A stretch of 64,000 bases of DNA from CAWABB01 sp963780165 (GTDB lineage Bacteria > Bacteroidota > Ignavibacteria > UBA10030 > UBA6906). The stretch spans positions 496,001 to 560,000 of the forward strand of contig CAWABB010000001.1 of assembly GCA_963780165.1 (NCBI GenBank), given 5' to 3'. The position numbers were made by a program, and so were the translations under genes. The notes under the pieces were generated by a model that was not told the origin of the DNA, did not search any database, and saw only the letters and a program-made list of their open reading frames with translations. Each line of letters begins with the position of its first letter. Within the stretch, counting starts at the first letter, position 1. Below, in pieces: positions 1-8,632 of this stretch.

Positions 1-262
1 ATGCATGTACTCCAGTCAGTTGTGTAAGATGGATCTTCCCGCGGCCGAGTGGACGCCGGTAATCGAGGGGAAATATACCAGTGTGGGGTGAAATTGTCAA
101 CTGAGGGGAGCGCCTGATCGGGCCGGAATTGGGCGCAACGACGTGCGTCACATCCCGCCTCATTGATTTTCTGCCTTCTTTTCCCCTTTTTCCATCTTCA
201 AGAAAGGCTTTCTCCTCCAGCTCCTCACAATTCCGTTTACGAAGAACTATCCGAGGTTGTCA
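1..262. other. Leader region without a recognised gene
   Basis: No convincing coding frame is seen before the epimerase gene. A GAGG sequence at 253-256 is a plausible ribosome binding site for the GTG at 263. No match to the TTG-N20-TAnnTTTG promoter form found elsewhere in the window was found here, so the promoter may lie outside the window or be of another type. Confidence 0.5.
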
Positions 263-1234
263 GTGAAAAAGGCATTGGTGTGCGGTGCGGGCGGATTCAT
301 TGGTTGCCACCTTGTAAAGAAGCTCAGGGGCGAGGGGTACTGGGTTCGGTGCGTGGACATCAAGGCCCACGAGTGGTCGCCGAAGGCTGCCGATGAGACG
401 CTGCTGCTGGACCTGCGAATCAAGGAAAACTGCGAGAAGGCGCTCGCGGTCGACGGCGGCACGTTCGACGAAGTGTATCAACTCGCGGCGGACATGGGCG
501 GGATGGGCTTCATCCACTCCGCCGAGACTGAGATCATGCACAACAGCGCGCTGATCAATATCTACATGACCGACATAGCCGCCAGGATGGGAGTCCCCCG
601 GTACTTCTTTTCGTCGTCGGTCTGCGTCTACCGTGACATGAAGCCGGGCGAGCCTGAAATGACGGAAGCCGACGCAATCCCCGCGCATCCGGACAACGAG
701 TACGGCTGGGAGAAACTGTACTCCGAGCGTGTGGCGATGGCCTACGAACGCCGGTACGGCATGCAGGTGCGGATCGCCCGCTTTCAGAATTGCTACGGGC
801 CGGAGGGAACCTGGACGGGCGGGCGCGAGAAAGCCCCGGCAGCAATGTGCCGCAAAGTGGCCGAAGTCGGTGACGGCGGGACGATCGAGGTCTGGGGCGA
901 CGGGTCCGCGGTCCGTTCCTACACCTATGTGAGCGACATGGTCGATGGCATCTATCTTCTCATGCATTCAGACCTGCACGGTGCGGTGAATATCGGATGC
1001 CCGCAGTACGTCACGGTGGATGAGCTTGCGAATACGGTCGCCAAGGTCGCGGGGAGGCTCATCACGATCAAGCATGTCCCTGGCCCGGTCGGTGTCCAAT
1101 CGCGCAACTTTTCCAACGAGCGCATCTATTCGCTCGGATGGAAACCGAAAGTATTCCTCGAGGATGGAATCCGGTTCACCTACCCCTGGGTCGAGGCTCA
1201 GGTCAAGGATGCACGGGCGAAGAAAGGCCATTGA
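263..1234 (+). CDS. GDP-mannose 3,5-epimerase-like NAD-dependent sugar epimerase
   Basis: The product is a short-chain dehydrogenase/reductase of about 323 residues acting on a nucleotide sugar in the cytoplasm. It shows the N-terminal NAD-binding motif GAGGFIG, the MGGMGFI stretch, a SSSVCVY segment and the catalytic pair Tyr147/Lys151 in YGWEK. The stretch GTWTGGREKAPAAMCRK closely resembles plant and bacterial GDP-mannose 3,5-epimerases, which interconvert GDP-D-mannose and GDP-L-galactose or GDP-L-gulose. I chose the GTG at 263 because GAGG lies 6 bases upstream; an in-frame TTG at 257 has that GAGG directly against it. The next gene on the same strand starts 67 bases downstream and also handles activated sugars, so they probably work together. 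The exact substrate cannot be read from the sequence. Confidence 0.85.
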   Translation: MKKALVCGAGGFIGCHLVKKLRGEGYWVRCVDIKAHEWSPKAADETLLLDLRIKENCEKALAVDGGTFDEVYQLAADMGGMGFIHSAETEIMHNSALINIYMTDIAARMGVPRYFFSSSVCVYRDMKPGEPEMTEADAIPAHPDNEYGWEKLYSERVAMAYERRYGMQVRIARFQNCYGPEGTWTGGREKAPAAMCRKVAEVGDGGTIEVWGDGSAVRSYTYVSDMVDGIYLLMHSDLHGAVNIGCPQYVTVDELANTVAKVAGRLITIKHVPGPVGVQSRNFSNERIYSLGWKPKVFLEDGIRFTYPWVEAQVKDARAKKGH

Positions 1235-1301
1235 ACGGGCCCGCTCCTCTCCGCCATCGGCCGCATGGAGTGTTTCAGACTGATCAATATTCGAGAGAAC
1301 A

Positions 1302-2450
1302 TTGACTAGCAGAAGCAAGAGAGTCTTCGTCACCGGCTGCTTTGATCTTCTCCACAGCGGACACATAGCCTTTCTGAAGGAAGCGTCGCGTCACGGGGAG
1401 TTGACGGTCGGGATCGGGTCAGATGAGACCGTCAAGAACCTCAAGGGGAGATACCCTGTCTACTCGGAGCAGGAACGGAAGTACATGCTGGAGTCGCTCC
1501 GCTGCGTGAAGCAGTGCACCATCAACTCAGGCTCCGGCATTCTCGATTTTCTGGACGATCTGGACAGCATCCGTCCGGACATCCTGTTTGTCAATGAGGA
1601 CGGCAATTCGCCTGAGAAGGAAGAGCTGTGCCGGAGGCGGGGCATCGAGTACATCGTCAGCCGGCGAATCCCGCATGCATCTCTTCCCGTGCGATCGACA
1701 ACCGCGCTGCGAAGCGAATGCAACATCCCGTTCCGGATCGACCTTGCCGGAGGCTGGCTTGACCAACCGTACGTGTCGAAGCACAGCCCCGGAGCCGTCG
1801 TCACAATCTCCATCGAGCCCACGATCGAGTTCAACGATCGCAGCGGCATGGCATCGAGCACGCGACAGAAGGCCATTGAGCTCTGGAAGACCGAGATCCC
1901 GGGTGGCGATCGTGAACAGCTTGCCAGGGTGCTGTTCACCTACGAGAATCCCCCCGGCAAGGAGATCATTTCAGGTTCGCAGGATGCACTCGGGATTGTC
2001 ATGCCGGGCTTGAATAGACTGTACTATGGTCCCGGGCAATACTGGCCGGAGAAGATCTCGTCGTGCCGCCAGGAAGACATCCTGGAGTGGCTTGAGAACC
2101 GCCTTTCTCTCGTGACCCTTGGTCCGCGGGAGGGCGGGTACTCCGTCCTCTCCGAAACGCACATCGACAGCAGGTCCGCGGCCCGTCTTGCCAGAGCCGC
2201 CGACGACTGCTGGGACGCGATTCAGCGAAAGGACAGCGCGGCGTTCGGCAGGAGCTTCAGGGAAGCATTCGAGGCCCAGATAGCGATGTTCCCTCATATG
2301 ATGGACGGTTCGGTGCAGGATGCAATTGACACGTACCGTTCCAGGGCGCTGGGCTGGAAGCTTGCCGGCGCAGGCGGGGGCGGTTATCTCGTCCTGGTGT
2401 CCGACGAAGAGATCAGCGGCACGATCAAGATCAAGATCCGCCGGCCTTAG
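1302..2450 (+). CDS. Fusion of sugar nucleotidyltransferase and GHMP-type sugar kinase
   Basis: This 382-residue protein joins two sugar-activating domains. Residues about 5-135 form a cytidylyltransferase-like fold with the GCFDLLHSGH (HxGH) nucleotide-binding motif, as in TagD and the HldE C-terminal domain. Residues about 140-380 resemble a GHMP kinase: FRIDLAGGWLDQP at the start of the domain and LAGAGGGGYLVL near the C-terminus. The usual central ATP-binding motif, PxxxGLGSSAA, is not visible; the corresponding part reads ISGSQDALGIVMPGLN, and the kinase part is only about 240 residues against 300 or more in typical members. It may phosphorylate a sugar at C1 and then nucleotidylate it, but the kinase may be altered or inactive. 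The start is a TTG with a purine-rich GAGAGAA upstream. It follows the epimerase gene on the same strand. Confidence 0.7.
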   Translation: MTSRSKRVFVTGCFDLLHSGHIAFLKEASRHGELTVGIGSDETVKNLKGRYPVYSEQERKYMLESLRCVKQCTINSGSGILDFLDDLDSIRPDILFVNEDGNSPEKEELCRRRGIEYIVSRRIPHASLPVRSTTALRSECNIPFRIDLAGGWLDQPYVSKHSPGAVVTISIEPTIEFNDRSGMASSTRQKAIELWKTEIPGGDREQLARVLFTYENPPGKEIISGSQDALGIVMPGLNRLYYGPGQYWPEKISSCRQEDILEWLENRLSLVTLGPREGGYSVLSETHIDSRSAARLARAADDCWDAIQRKDSAAFGRSFREAFEAQIAMFPHMMDGSVQDAIDTYRSRALGWKLAGAGGGGYLVLVSDEEISGTIKIKIRRP

Positions 2451-2605
2451 GCCGCCCCTGGGAGCCGTTCACAGGCCGCTCCGCACGGAACCTGGCCCTC
2501 TCCCCCACCAGTCCTGACCACATTCCCTGTCCCGGGCACAGAAGAGTCCAACCGCATAAATGCGTGTCACACTAATCTCGCTTTTGTTCGTCCCGTCTTA
2601 CTTGC

Positions 2606-2623
2606 GCGACGGCCTAGCGTCGC
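2606..2623. terminator. Possible hairpin between convergent genes
   Basis: A perfect inverted repeat GCGACG / CGTCGC with a 6-base loop lies between the converging genes ending at 2450 and 2670. No T-run follows on either strand, so a terminator role is only suggested by position. The rest of 2451-2669 shows nothing coding. Confidence 0.3.
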
Positions 2624-2669
2624 CTGCTTCTCCGGCCCATCGACGTATTCGATCACCAGACCCAGGAAC

Positions 2670-3347
2670 TCACACGTGCAGATGCAGCGCTTCCGCCGTC
2701 ATGCGCAGGAACCAGAGATTCGTAAGGATCGCAACAGCCCAGGCTCCCGTGGCGAAGAGGAGGGCGCGCCTCAAAGAACAGGCGAAGAGGACGGAAAGGC
2801 CTGCACCGAGAACAACGACGAACCAGACCGCCGTAACACTCACCGCCTCCAGCAATGCGTTGAGAACGAAATCGTGCACCCCCCAGACACCTGCCATCCA
2901 TGCGAGGCTTGGGATACTCGCCTCGGTGCCGGTCCACGCCTTGAGTGCCACTATCGAAAGCTCCGCCAGCGCCGGGATGCACGCAGCGTGCGCTGTCAGC
3001 GCAAAAAGGTGCTCATAACGCGGCCGCCGGTGAAACCGCTGTGCCCGACCCATGTAATGCAAAAGTCCACCGAAGAGTGCGACTGTGCCGACACAGACAA
3101 GGATTGTCAGGGGACAGCGCACCAACAACTCACGCGAGAGTACCGAGCGAACCCATTCCTGATCCGCCTGTGATGCGGTTGGAGGAAGATGCATGAGGAC
3201 ACTCCGGATGACGGATGGCCATTCAACTATCCGTGTGGCGACAGTCAGCACGGCGAGCATGAGCATGCCAGGCCACCACACCGGCCGCGCCTGCAAGGAA
3301 TGAGCCGCCTTCCGGGGAAAGACTGGAAGCAGAAGCGAACGAATCAT
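2670..3347 (-). CDS. Polytopic membrane protein, YIP1-like, of the ABC operon
   Basis: The 225-residue product is strongly hydrophobic, with about five predicted membrane segments (around residues 25-42, 80-97, 115-132, 160-185 and 195-215). Its overall look recalls the YIP1 family of small membrane proteins, but no diagnostic motif was seen, so the assignment is tentative. It is the last gene of a minus-strand operon, and its ATG overlaps the stop of the upstream ABC ATPase gene by 4 bases, so the two are probably translationally coupled. A role as accessory or permease-like subunit of the transporter is inferred from this arrangement only. Confidence 0.55.
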   Translation of the reverse strand: MIRSLLLPVFPRKAAHSLQARPVWWPGMLMLAVLTVATRIVEWPSVIRSVLMHLPPTASQADQEWVRSVLSRELLVRCPLTILVCVGTVALFGGLLHYMGRAQRFHRRPRYEHLFALTAHAACIPALAELSIVALKAWTGTEASIPSLAWMAGVWGVHDFVLNALLEAVSVTAVWFVVVLGAGLSVLFACSLRRALLFATGAWAVAILTNLWFLRMTAEALHLHV

Positions 3348-4120
3348 GACAGGAATAGCGGTGGTAGTTTGCGCTGTTCGGGAGACACCAGTTCAAAGAA
3401 CACCCGTTCCAGGTGTCCGCTCGCCGTCTCTGTCCTGTGCAGCGCCATGTCCCTCAATTCTCCGGCAGGGCACCGCAGGACAATCCGCCCTTCATGGAGA
3501 ACTGCGATGTCGGTACAGAGGCGCTCAACGGCATCAAGGATATGCGATGTGACCAGCACAATGGCGCCACGCGAGGCCATGAACTGCAGTGTGTGGCGAA
3601 TATCCCGCGCGGCCACAGGGTCTATTCCCTCGAACGGCTCATCGAGCACAAGAACGTCGGGTCGGTGAAGTATTGCTCCGGCAAGGGAAACCTTCTTCTT
3701 CATTCCTGTGGAGAATGTCCGAATGGGCTGATAGCGAACGTCGGCAAGGTCAAAGAACTCCAGCAGATCTTCCGTCCTCACGGCAGCGGTGCGCCGATCC
3801 ATCCCCCGAAGCCTTCCGCTCAGGGCAAGGTAGTCACGCGGGGATAGCCAATCAAAATAGAGCGGCTCATCGAGAACTGCGCCGAACCGCTTTCTGTGTT
3901 CATTGTGCGTGGGGTTGATCCTTACCCCGGAAAGCAAAATCTCTCCCCGGTCTTTCGCCGTGAGACCCATGAGGATTCTCAGGGACGTTGTCTTTCCCGA
4001 TCCATTCAGGCCAAGAAGTCCCAGAATGCTTCCGGCTGCGATGGACAGATCAACGCCTTCTAACACAGGAGGAGATCCTGGGTACGCCTTATGCAGACCA
4101 ATGAGTTCGAGGCTGTTCAT
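3344..4120 (-). CDS. ABC transporter ATP-binding protein
   Basis: A 258-residue ATPase that would power the membrane proteins encoded just upstream and downstream. It has Walker A (GLNGSGKTT, about residues 35-43), a signature-like FSTGMKKKVSLA, Walker B with DVLVLDEPFEGIDP, and a switch histidine in VTSHILD. The STGMKKK form of the signature is usual in the NatA/CcmA/drug-exporter type of ATPase, which pairs with separate membrane subunits. I chose the ATG at 4120 because it overlaps the stop of the upstream gene by 4 bases and the homology begins there; the frame stays open further upstream without similarity. The exported substrate is unknown. Confidence 0.88.
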   Translation of the reverse strand: MNSLELIGLHKAYPGSPPVLEGVDLSIAAGSILGLLGLNGSGKTTSLRILMGLTAKDRGEILLSGVRINPTHNEHRKRFGAVLDEPLYFDWLSPRDYLALSGRLRGMDRRTAAVRTEDLLEFFDLADVRYQPIRTFSTGMKKKVSLAGAILHRPDVLVLDEPFEGIDPVAARDIRHTLQFMASRGAIVLVTSHILDAVERLCTDIAVLHEGRIVLRCPAGELRDMALHRTETASGHLERVFFELVSPEQRKLPPLFLS

Positions 4121-4800
4121 GTGATATAGTCGGGAGAAGTTTGCCACTGCCGGATCTTGTCTGCGACCATGCGGATGCCAAAGACATACCAGACCATGCA
4201 CAGCAAGCCTAGATAGAAGACCAGAGGGAGCACCGAATCGGACAGGGACAGGAGAAGAAGCACGGGAATGCCCGAGAGCGCAGCGGCAATCAGACACATG
4301 ACTGCCCTCACGACCATGTCCAGCGGAGTATGCAACGGTTGCTGCAGCTCCGTTACGGATGCAGAGCCTCCCACCTGTACCACGGGAATCAGTATACAGA
4401 GATAGGCGACGAGCCCCCGAAAAGCGTCGGCCCATGATGGCGGAGAGGGATGGAACCAGGAGTATACGACCGCGGCCACGGTCCCTCCGCCGACGGCGAC
4501 AACGATGGCAACCATTTCCTTTCCGAGCACGATCGACTCCCACGACACCGGATAGATCGAGAACTTGACGAACTCTCTCCCCTTCTGGTCGAACATGTCC
4601 ATGATCCACCGTTCCGCCAGGATGACTCCCACCGCAGCCGCCGCAATCAACGGAGATGACAGCTGCCAGGCAAGCGCAGCAGGAATGCAAATTACGACGA
4701 TGAGCACGATGACAAGATGCCGCGCTTCGGCGAAGAAGCGTTGTACCTCCAGACGCAGGATCAGCAACACCACATCTGCCATCTCACGCGTGCGGTGCAT
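4117..4800 (-). CDS. ABC transporter membrane protein
   Basis: A 227-residue hydrophobic protein with about six predicted membrane segments, probably a permease subunit of the neighbouring ATPase. The start at 4800 is preferred: a GGGGGAG sequence lies about 10 bases upstream, and it overlaps the end of the preceding gene by 17 bases. An ATG at 4782 is an alternative. There is no recognisable family motif, and the assignment rests on hydrophobicity and on overlapping the ATPase gene. Confidence 0.65.
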   Translation of the reverse strand: MHRTREMADVVLLILRLEVQRFFAEARHLVIVLIVVICIPAALAWQLSSPLIAAAAVGVILAERWIMDMFDQKGREFVKFSIYPVSWESIVLGKEMVAIVVAVGGGTVAAVVYSWFHPSPPSWADAFRGLVAYLCILIPVVQVGGSASVTELQQPLHTPLDMVVRAVMCLIAAALSGIPVLLLLSLSDSVLPLVFYLGLLCMVWYVFGIRMVADKIRQWQTSPDYIT

Positions 4801-5566
4801 GCTCGTCTCTTCTCCCCCGCAGTCCAACGATGACTGCTGCGGCAGCGAATAATTGCAGGGTTGTCCAGAGGAAGGCGCCGCTGAGATCTCCGCTCTGCAG
4901 TGCAACCACCCCGTGTGTTGTCCAACCGCACAGCGGCAGATAGCTGAGGATAGGCTCGCCTGTCACCGCAAGGGGACCGAGCACAATGAGCATCAGGAGC
5001 ACCAGGCATCCAAGAGCGATCGCGCCAGGCGTCACATTGAATGCCCGCGCGATGACGATGAACGACAGCGCCGTCGCGGCCGACGCGACCAGCCATGAGA
5101 GCATGAGCAGGGGCGCCAGCACGACAGCGACGAACCGCGGCCAGAGGATGATCAGAAGGGCCGCGGTGACGCTTATGCCGATGGCCAGTGTCATCGGGTG
5201 TGCTGCGAATTCGAGGAGGACGAAACGCTGTTGATGCGGGGTGTCGAGGCCCGCAATGCCGGCGCGATCCAGGATTGGAGCAATCGAAGGTCCGACGACA
5301 ATGACGAAGAACCCGAGCATCACCGCGGTCTCGCCAAGGAAGAAGAGCACCGCGGCTTCACGGTCGCCGCCGGGAGCAAAGTTGTGCATGACAAGGCCGC
5401 AAACCAGGAGATTCACCACAAGCGCTGCCGCAACCCCGCCCTGAATCCCCAGCCCCATGGGTGTCCGATGATGCATCGCGAGAGAACGGAGGGCAAGTAT
5501 GCGGTCGTCACAGAATCTGCGACCGAGCCTGCGGATCAGCGCCATGGGTCCTCCGGCATGGACCAA
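4784..5566 (-). CDS. ABC transporter membrane protein
   Basis: A 260-residue polytopic protein with about six membrane segments, among them the stretches around residues 40-60, 75-95, 125-145, 150-175, 185-205 and 225-245. A cytoplasmic arginine-rich N-terminus comes first. It is probably the second permease subunit of this operon. Its start (5566, or the in-frame ATG at 5545) overlaps the end of the upstream gene. No family-specific motif was recognised. Confidence 0.65.
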   Translation of the reverse strand: MVHAGGPMALIRRLGRRFCDDRILALRSLAMHHRTPMGLGIQGGVAAALVVNLLVCGLVMHNFAPGGDREAAVLFFLGETAVMLGFFVIVVGPSIAPILDRAGIAGLDTPHQQRFVLLEFAAHPMTLAIGISVTAALLIILWPRFVAVVLAPLLMLSWLVASAATALSFIVIARAFNVTPGAIALGCLVLLMLIVLGPLAVTGEPILSYLPLCGWTTHGVVALQSGDLSGAFLWTTLQLFAAAAVIVGLRGRRDEHAPHA

Positions 5567-6012
5567 TCGTCGTACAGCTGGACTCCGAACGGTGGGCTTT
5601 TGGGGTAGAACGGGAAAATCCGGGCAGCCCCCAGGGCGCTATCTGGCGGGGCCTCGATGGGGAAATAGAGCTCGATCGGTCTGTGAGATAGAGAGAAGGA
5701 CACCTGCGCATTCAGGCGCACGAGAGAAAGAAGCGCACCGGTGCCATCACGGCGAAGCACATCGGCAAGGACATTGGCATAGCCGGTACGTTGAAGAACG
5801 CGACGCATCGCTTTGCGTTGCTCAAGTGCAGGACTCGAGAGACTTCGAAGGATTGGTCTGAGGTCGAGTGAATCGGGAGGTGACGTCTCTGTGGGGGTCG
5901 CGTGATCATCGACAACCTGAAGCCTGCGTGCGTCCGCATCGTTTCTACGATCTACGAGCAAGACCACAATGCCGCACATGCAGAATAGCAGGAGGAGAAG
6001 CAGAAGACGCAT
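5536..6012 (-). CDS. Small protein with one N-terminal membrane anchor, unknown function
   Basis: The 158-residue product starts with a leucine-rich hydrophobic stretch (residues 2-20) followed by RR, so it is an anchored or exported protein. The remainder is soluble, with charged segments around residues 50-90 and a proline-rich end. No family was recognised. It is the first gene of the overlapping ABC transporter operon and shares 31 bases with the next gene, which suggests a role in the same system. No Shine-Dalgarno sequence is evident, and no promoter was identified in 6013-6209. Confidence 0.55.
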   Translation of the reverse strand: MRLLLLLLLFCMCGIVVLLVDRRNDADARRLQVVDDHATPTETSPPDSLDLRPILRSLSSPALEQRKAMRRVLQRTGYANVLADVLRRDGTGALLSLVRLNAQVSFSLSHRPIELYFPIEAPPDSALGAARIFPFYPKSPPFGVQLYDDWSMPEDPWR

Positions 6013-6209
6013 TCGAGTAGGCCTGAATGTCGCGCAGGAGAGGAACTCCGATCTTCGTGATCGCGGGGAGATAGCGACCGCATCCCGATCTCAGGGGCTC
6101 AGCTCATGGCGCGTCCGGAAATTGACGTCGCTTCACGTGCCGCGCCAATGAAGACAAGGGCGAATCCGAAGCCACGCGAACGGATACTGGACCCTGCACG
6201 TGAATGATT

Positions 6210-7484
6210 TCATTTGAGCAACAGGAGTCTGCGCATTGCAGTGAAGGCTCCGGCGCGAAGCGTACAGAGGTACACGCCGCTGGCACAGTGTGAAGCATCA
6301 AACTGGATTTCGTGATACCCTGCATCCTGTTCAGTCTCGACGAGCCTGGCTATGCGCTGTCCGAGCGTGTTGAAGACTGCGAGAGAGACGTGCGAGCGCT
6401 CCGGCAGTCCGTATCGAATTGTGGTGCTTGAGTTGAAGGGGTTTGGATAGTTTTGGGAGAGTGAAAATCCCATCACCAGGACGTCTTCGTGTTCATCTAC
6501 AGCCGTCACTCCACCGTTGGAAGTATAGAGGATGGTTCCAGAATCACCAACGGCGAAGCCTTTCCTCTCATCAAAGAAGCAGATTGACTTCAGGCGATGC
6601 GTTGTTGGAACAGACAGGGCGGACCATGTATCTCCACCGTTTGTCGAGTTGAATATCATACCGTGCTCCCCACAGACATAGACCATGTCTTTTGATGGAG
6701 CCGAGACGCCGAACAGGGTGCCATCCCCCAGGAACGACGTATTCAACGACCGCCACACCGTGTCTGACATCGACTTCCGCACAATGGTTGGAGCAGCGCG
6801 AAGGTCGCCGTGCACACCCACGAGGAATCCTGGCCCACCCCCTTTACTGAACTCGCCGCGAAATGCTTCGGATCCGAGCCCTTGAAAAGCCTGAAGGATC
6901 GATTCCGTCCACCTATACAGCGGGAACATATCGTTTTTGAAGATTGAATACGGTGTCAGGGCGTAGTGTGTAATTCCCCCGGCCGAATATCCCCTCCAGC
7001 AGAACAGAGACCTGATTGGCCACGTGCTAACGCGCTCCGACGACCAGGTACTGCCAGTATCAACGGAGCGGTGAACCCAGCCAGAATCATCCCCGACGTA
7101 GATAGAGCCAGGTCCGTCATGAAGAACTGAAAGACAGTTTCTACCTCCGGGTATCGTGTGCCAGGACCAGTTTTCTCCTCCATCTGTCGTTACGGCAACA
7201 TGCCCGAAATCTCCTACGACGGCTCCAGACGATCGGTCGGAGAAAGAGGTAGCACTCCAGGGATGGACAAACAGTTCAGGGAGCGGCAAGACCACCCACG
7301 TCACACCAACATCCGTGGTTTTGAGTACCGTTCCGTCGCGACCGACAGCAATTGCCGTGGTTGAATCGAGCGTGGCGATGTCGGCAAGCTCCGCATACGT
7401 GCCACTCCTCTGCTGGACCCACTGGGCGTGCAGGACGAAGGTAGCGACTGTCCCAAGAATTGCCAACAGAAGGATTTTCCGCAT
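6210..7484 (-). CDS. Secreted YCF48/photosystem-stability-like repeat protein with T9SS type A sorting domain
   Basis: The 424-residue product has a signal peptide (residues 1 to about 20), then repeats such as DGGENWSW, NGGDTWSAL and SNGGVTAV, spaced as in YCF48-type or sialidase-like beta-propellers. The last 75 residues form a T9SS type A sorting domain: SQNYPNPFN, then beta-strands and GQRIARLV, ending in RRLLLLK. The protein is expected to cross the inner membrane by Sec and the outer membrane through the SprA translocon encoded at 44790-51812, with removal of the C-terminal domain. The ATG at 7484 begins a proper signal peptide; the frame extends upstream without one. A putative promoter lies at 7687-7717. 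Cargo function is unknown. Confidence 0.85.
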   Translation of the reverse strand: MRKILLLAILGTVATFVLHAQWVQQRSGTYAELADIATLDSTTAIAVGRDGTVLKTTDVGVTWVVLPLPELFVHPWSATSFSDRSSGAVVGDFGHVAVTTDGGENWSWHTIPGGRNCLSVLHDGPGSIYVGDDSGWVHRSVDTGSTWSSERVSTWPIRSLFCWRGYSAGGITHYALTPYSIFKNDMFPLYRWTESILQAFQGLGSEAFRGEFSKGGGPGFLVGVHGDLRAAPTIVRKSMSDTVWRSLNTSFLGDGTLFGVSAPSKDMVYVCGEHGMIFNSTNGGDTWSALSVPTTHRLKSICFFDERKGFAVGDSGTILYTSNGGVTAVDEHEDVLVMGFSLSQNYPNPFNSSTTIRYGLPERSHVSLAVFNTLGQRIARLVETEQDAGYHEIQFDASHCASGVYLCTLRAGAFTAMRRLLLLK

Positions 7485-7922
7485 GAGGGAGTCCTCGCAG
7501 CGATGGCGACCAGCCCACGGTGCGGTGCAGTGCAGCACAAGGAGCGATGCTCCGCCGACCTATCAAAGGCCTGTCAGGGTGGCCCGTCCTTCGAAGGTCC
7601 TTGATCAGGGTCCAGAGACACGGCTCGATGAAAAAAACGGAATCTCCCGTGACGAGGACTCCGGCATCTTGTGAAAGAACGCACAGGAAAGATAATCCGG
7701 TCCTACCCCATATTCAACAGTAGTAACAGTTGACGTTCACCAAGTTGATGACCGGTGGTCGCATCAACACAGGAATTGGACGGTAAACAATACGGAAGAC
7801 CCTGGATCTTATGACCTGAGTTCTTGATTTCCACTCCACTCTCCCCTACCTTGAGTTGTCAATTCTGTTTTTTCGTATCATATTTACCGCCTTTCCCTTC
7901 TCACCGTAAGGGAGTTTTCGCC
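7485..7922. other. Intergenic region between T9SS cargo gene and tRNA-Arg
   Basis: No gene was found in these 438 bases. It carries the leftward promoter at 7687-7717. For the rightward tRNA, TTGAG at 7851-7855 and TATCAT at 7876-7881, about 40 bases before the tRNA, could serve as a promoter, but the 20-base spacing seen elsewhere is not met, so this is uncertain. Confidence 0.5.
7687..7717 (-). promoter_or_regulatory. Putative Bacteroidota-type promoter for the T9SS cargo gene
   Basis: On the minus strand it reads TTG, 20 bases, then TATCTTTC, against the TTG-N19/20-TAnnTTTG consensus of Bacteroidota (one mismatch in the -7 element). The leader to the ATG at 7484 would be about 195 bases, which is long. 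Confidence 0.5.
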
Positions 7923-7996
7923 GCGCCCGTAGCTCAACTGGATAGAGCATCAGACTTCGGATCTGAGGGTTGGGGGTTCAAATCCCTCCGGGCGTA
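7923..7996 (+). tRNA. tRNA-Arg, anticodon TCG
   Basis: The 74-base sequence folds as a cloverleaf: a 7-bp acceptor stem (GCGCCCG with CGGGCGT, one G-T pair), D-arm GCTC/GAGC, anticodon stem TCAGA/TCTGA with loop CTTCGGA, and T-arm GGGGG/CCCTC with loop TTCAAAT. The anticodon TCG is at 7957-7959 and reads CGA arginine codons. CCA is not encoded. It lies 113 bases upstream of tadA on the same strand. Confidence 0.96.
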
Positions 7997-8018
7997 CAAG
8001 AGACCGGTTGTCTATGGG

Positions 8019-8038
8019 CAATCGACTATTGTCGATTG
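8019..8038 (+). terminator. Hairpin between tRNA-Arg and tadA
   Basis: CAATCGAC and GTCGATTG form a perfect 8-bp stem with a 4-base loop, 22 bases after the tRNA. No T-run follows, so it may be a processing or weak termination signal and need not be a full terminator. Confidence 0.4.
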
Positions 8039-8109
8039 TGGATCGTCCATCGGCCCCCGATCCCGATAGCGCAGAGTCCCGCCACCACCTTCGAAGACCT
8101 CAGGGCTTT

Positions 8110-8580
8110 ATGACCGAAGACGAACGATGGATGGAGTACGCGCTCCGCGAGGCGGAGCAGGCGATGAAACGGAAGGAAGTGCCCGTTGGGTGCGTGATCA
8201 TCAGCGACAACCGGATCATCGGGAAGGGCTACAACCAGATCGAGACGCTGAAGGATCCGACCGCCCACGCGGAGATCATCGCCATCACGGCCGCTGCGGC
8301 GTTCCTCGGGAGCAGGCGGCTGGAGAATACGACGCTCTACGTGACGCTCGAGCCGTGCGCGATGTGCGCGGGCGCCATCGTGCAGGCGCGGATTCCACGC
8401 CTTGTCTTCGGCGCGTTCGACCCGAAGGCCGGGGCGTGCGGGACGCTCTTCAATATCGTCCAGGACCAGCGGCTGAATCACCGCGCTGATGTGGCGGGGG
8501 GCATACTGGCAGAACGCTGCGGGGGACTGTTGTCCGAGTTCTTCAAGCTCGTGCGCGGGAACGGGTTGGATAAGCCCTGA
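8110..8580 (+). CDS. tadA: tRNA-specific adenosine deaminase
   Basis: A 156-residue zinc enzyme of the cytidine/deoxycytidylate deaminase fold that converts adenosine 34 to inosine in tRNA-Arg(ACG). The zinc-binding and catalytic residues are visible: His53 and Glu55 in HAEI, and Cys83 and Cys86 in PCAMC. The length matches the family. The ATG at 8110 is preferred because the homologous region starts at TEDERWMEYAL; the frame is open further upstream but unrelated. It is on the same strand as the tRNA-Arg gene and may share its transcript. It converges with prfA, which ends 52 bases away. Confidence 0.95.
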   Translation: MTEDERWMEYALREAEQAMKRKEVPVGCVIISDNRIIGKGYNQIETLKDPTAHAEIIAITAAAAFLGSRRLENTTLYVTLEPCAMCAGAIVQARIPRLVFGAFDPKAGACGTLFNIVQDQRLNHRADVAGGILAERCGGLLSEFFKLVRGNGLDKP

Positions 8581-8632
8581 CGGGAGAGATCAGGCGTCGG
8601 GCGGGCAGCCGTGAGGCTTCAGGCGGGGTCTC

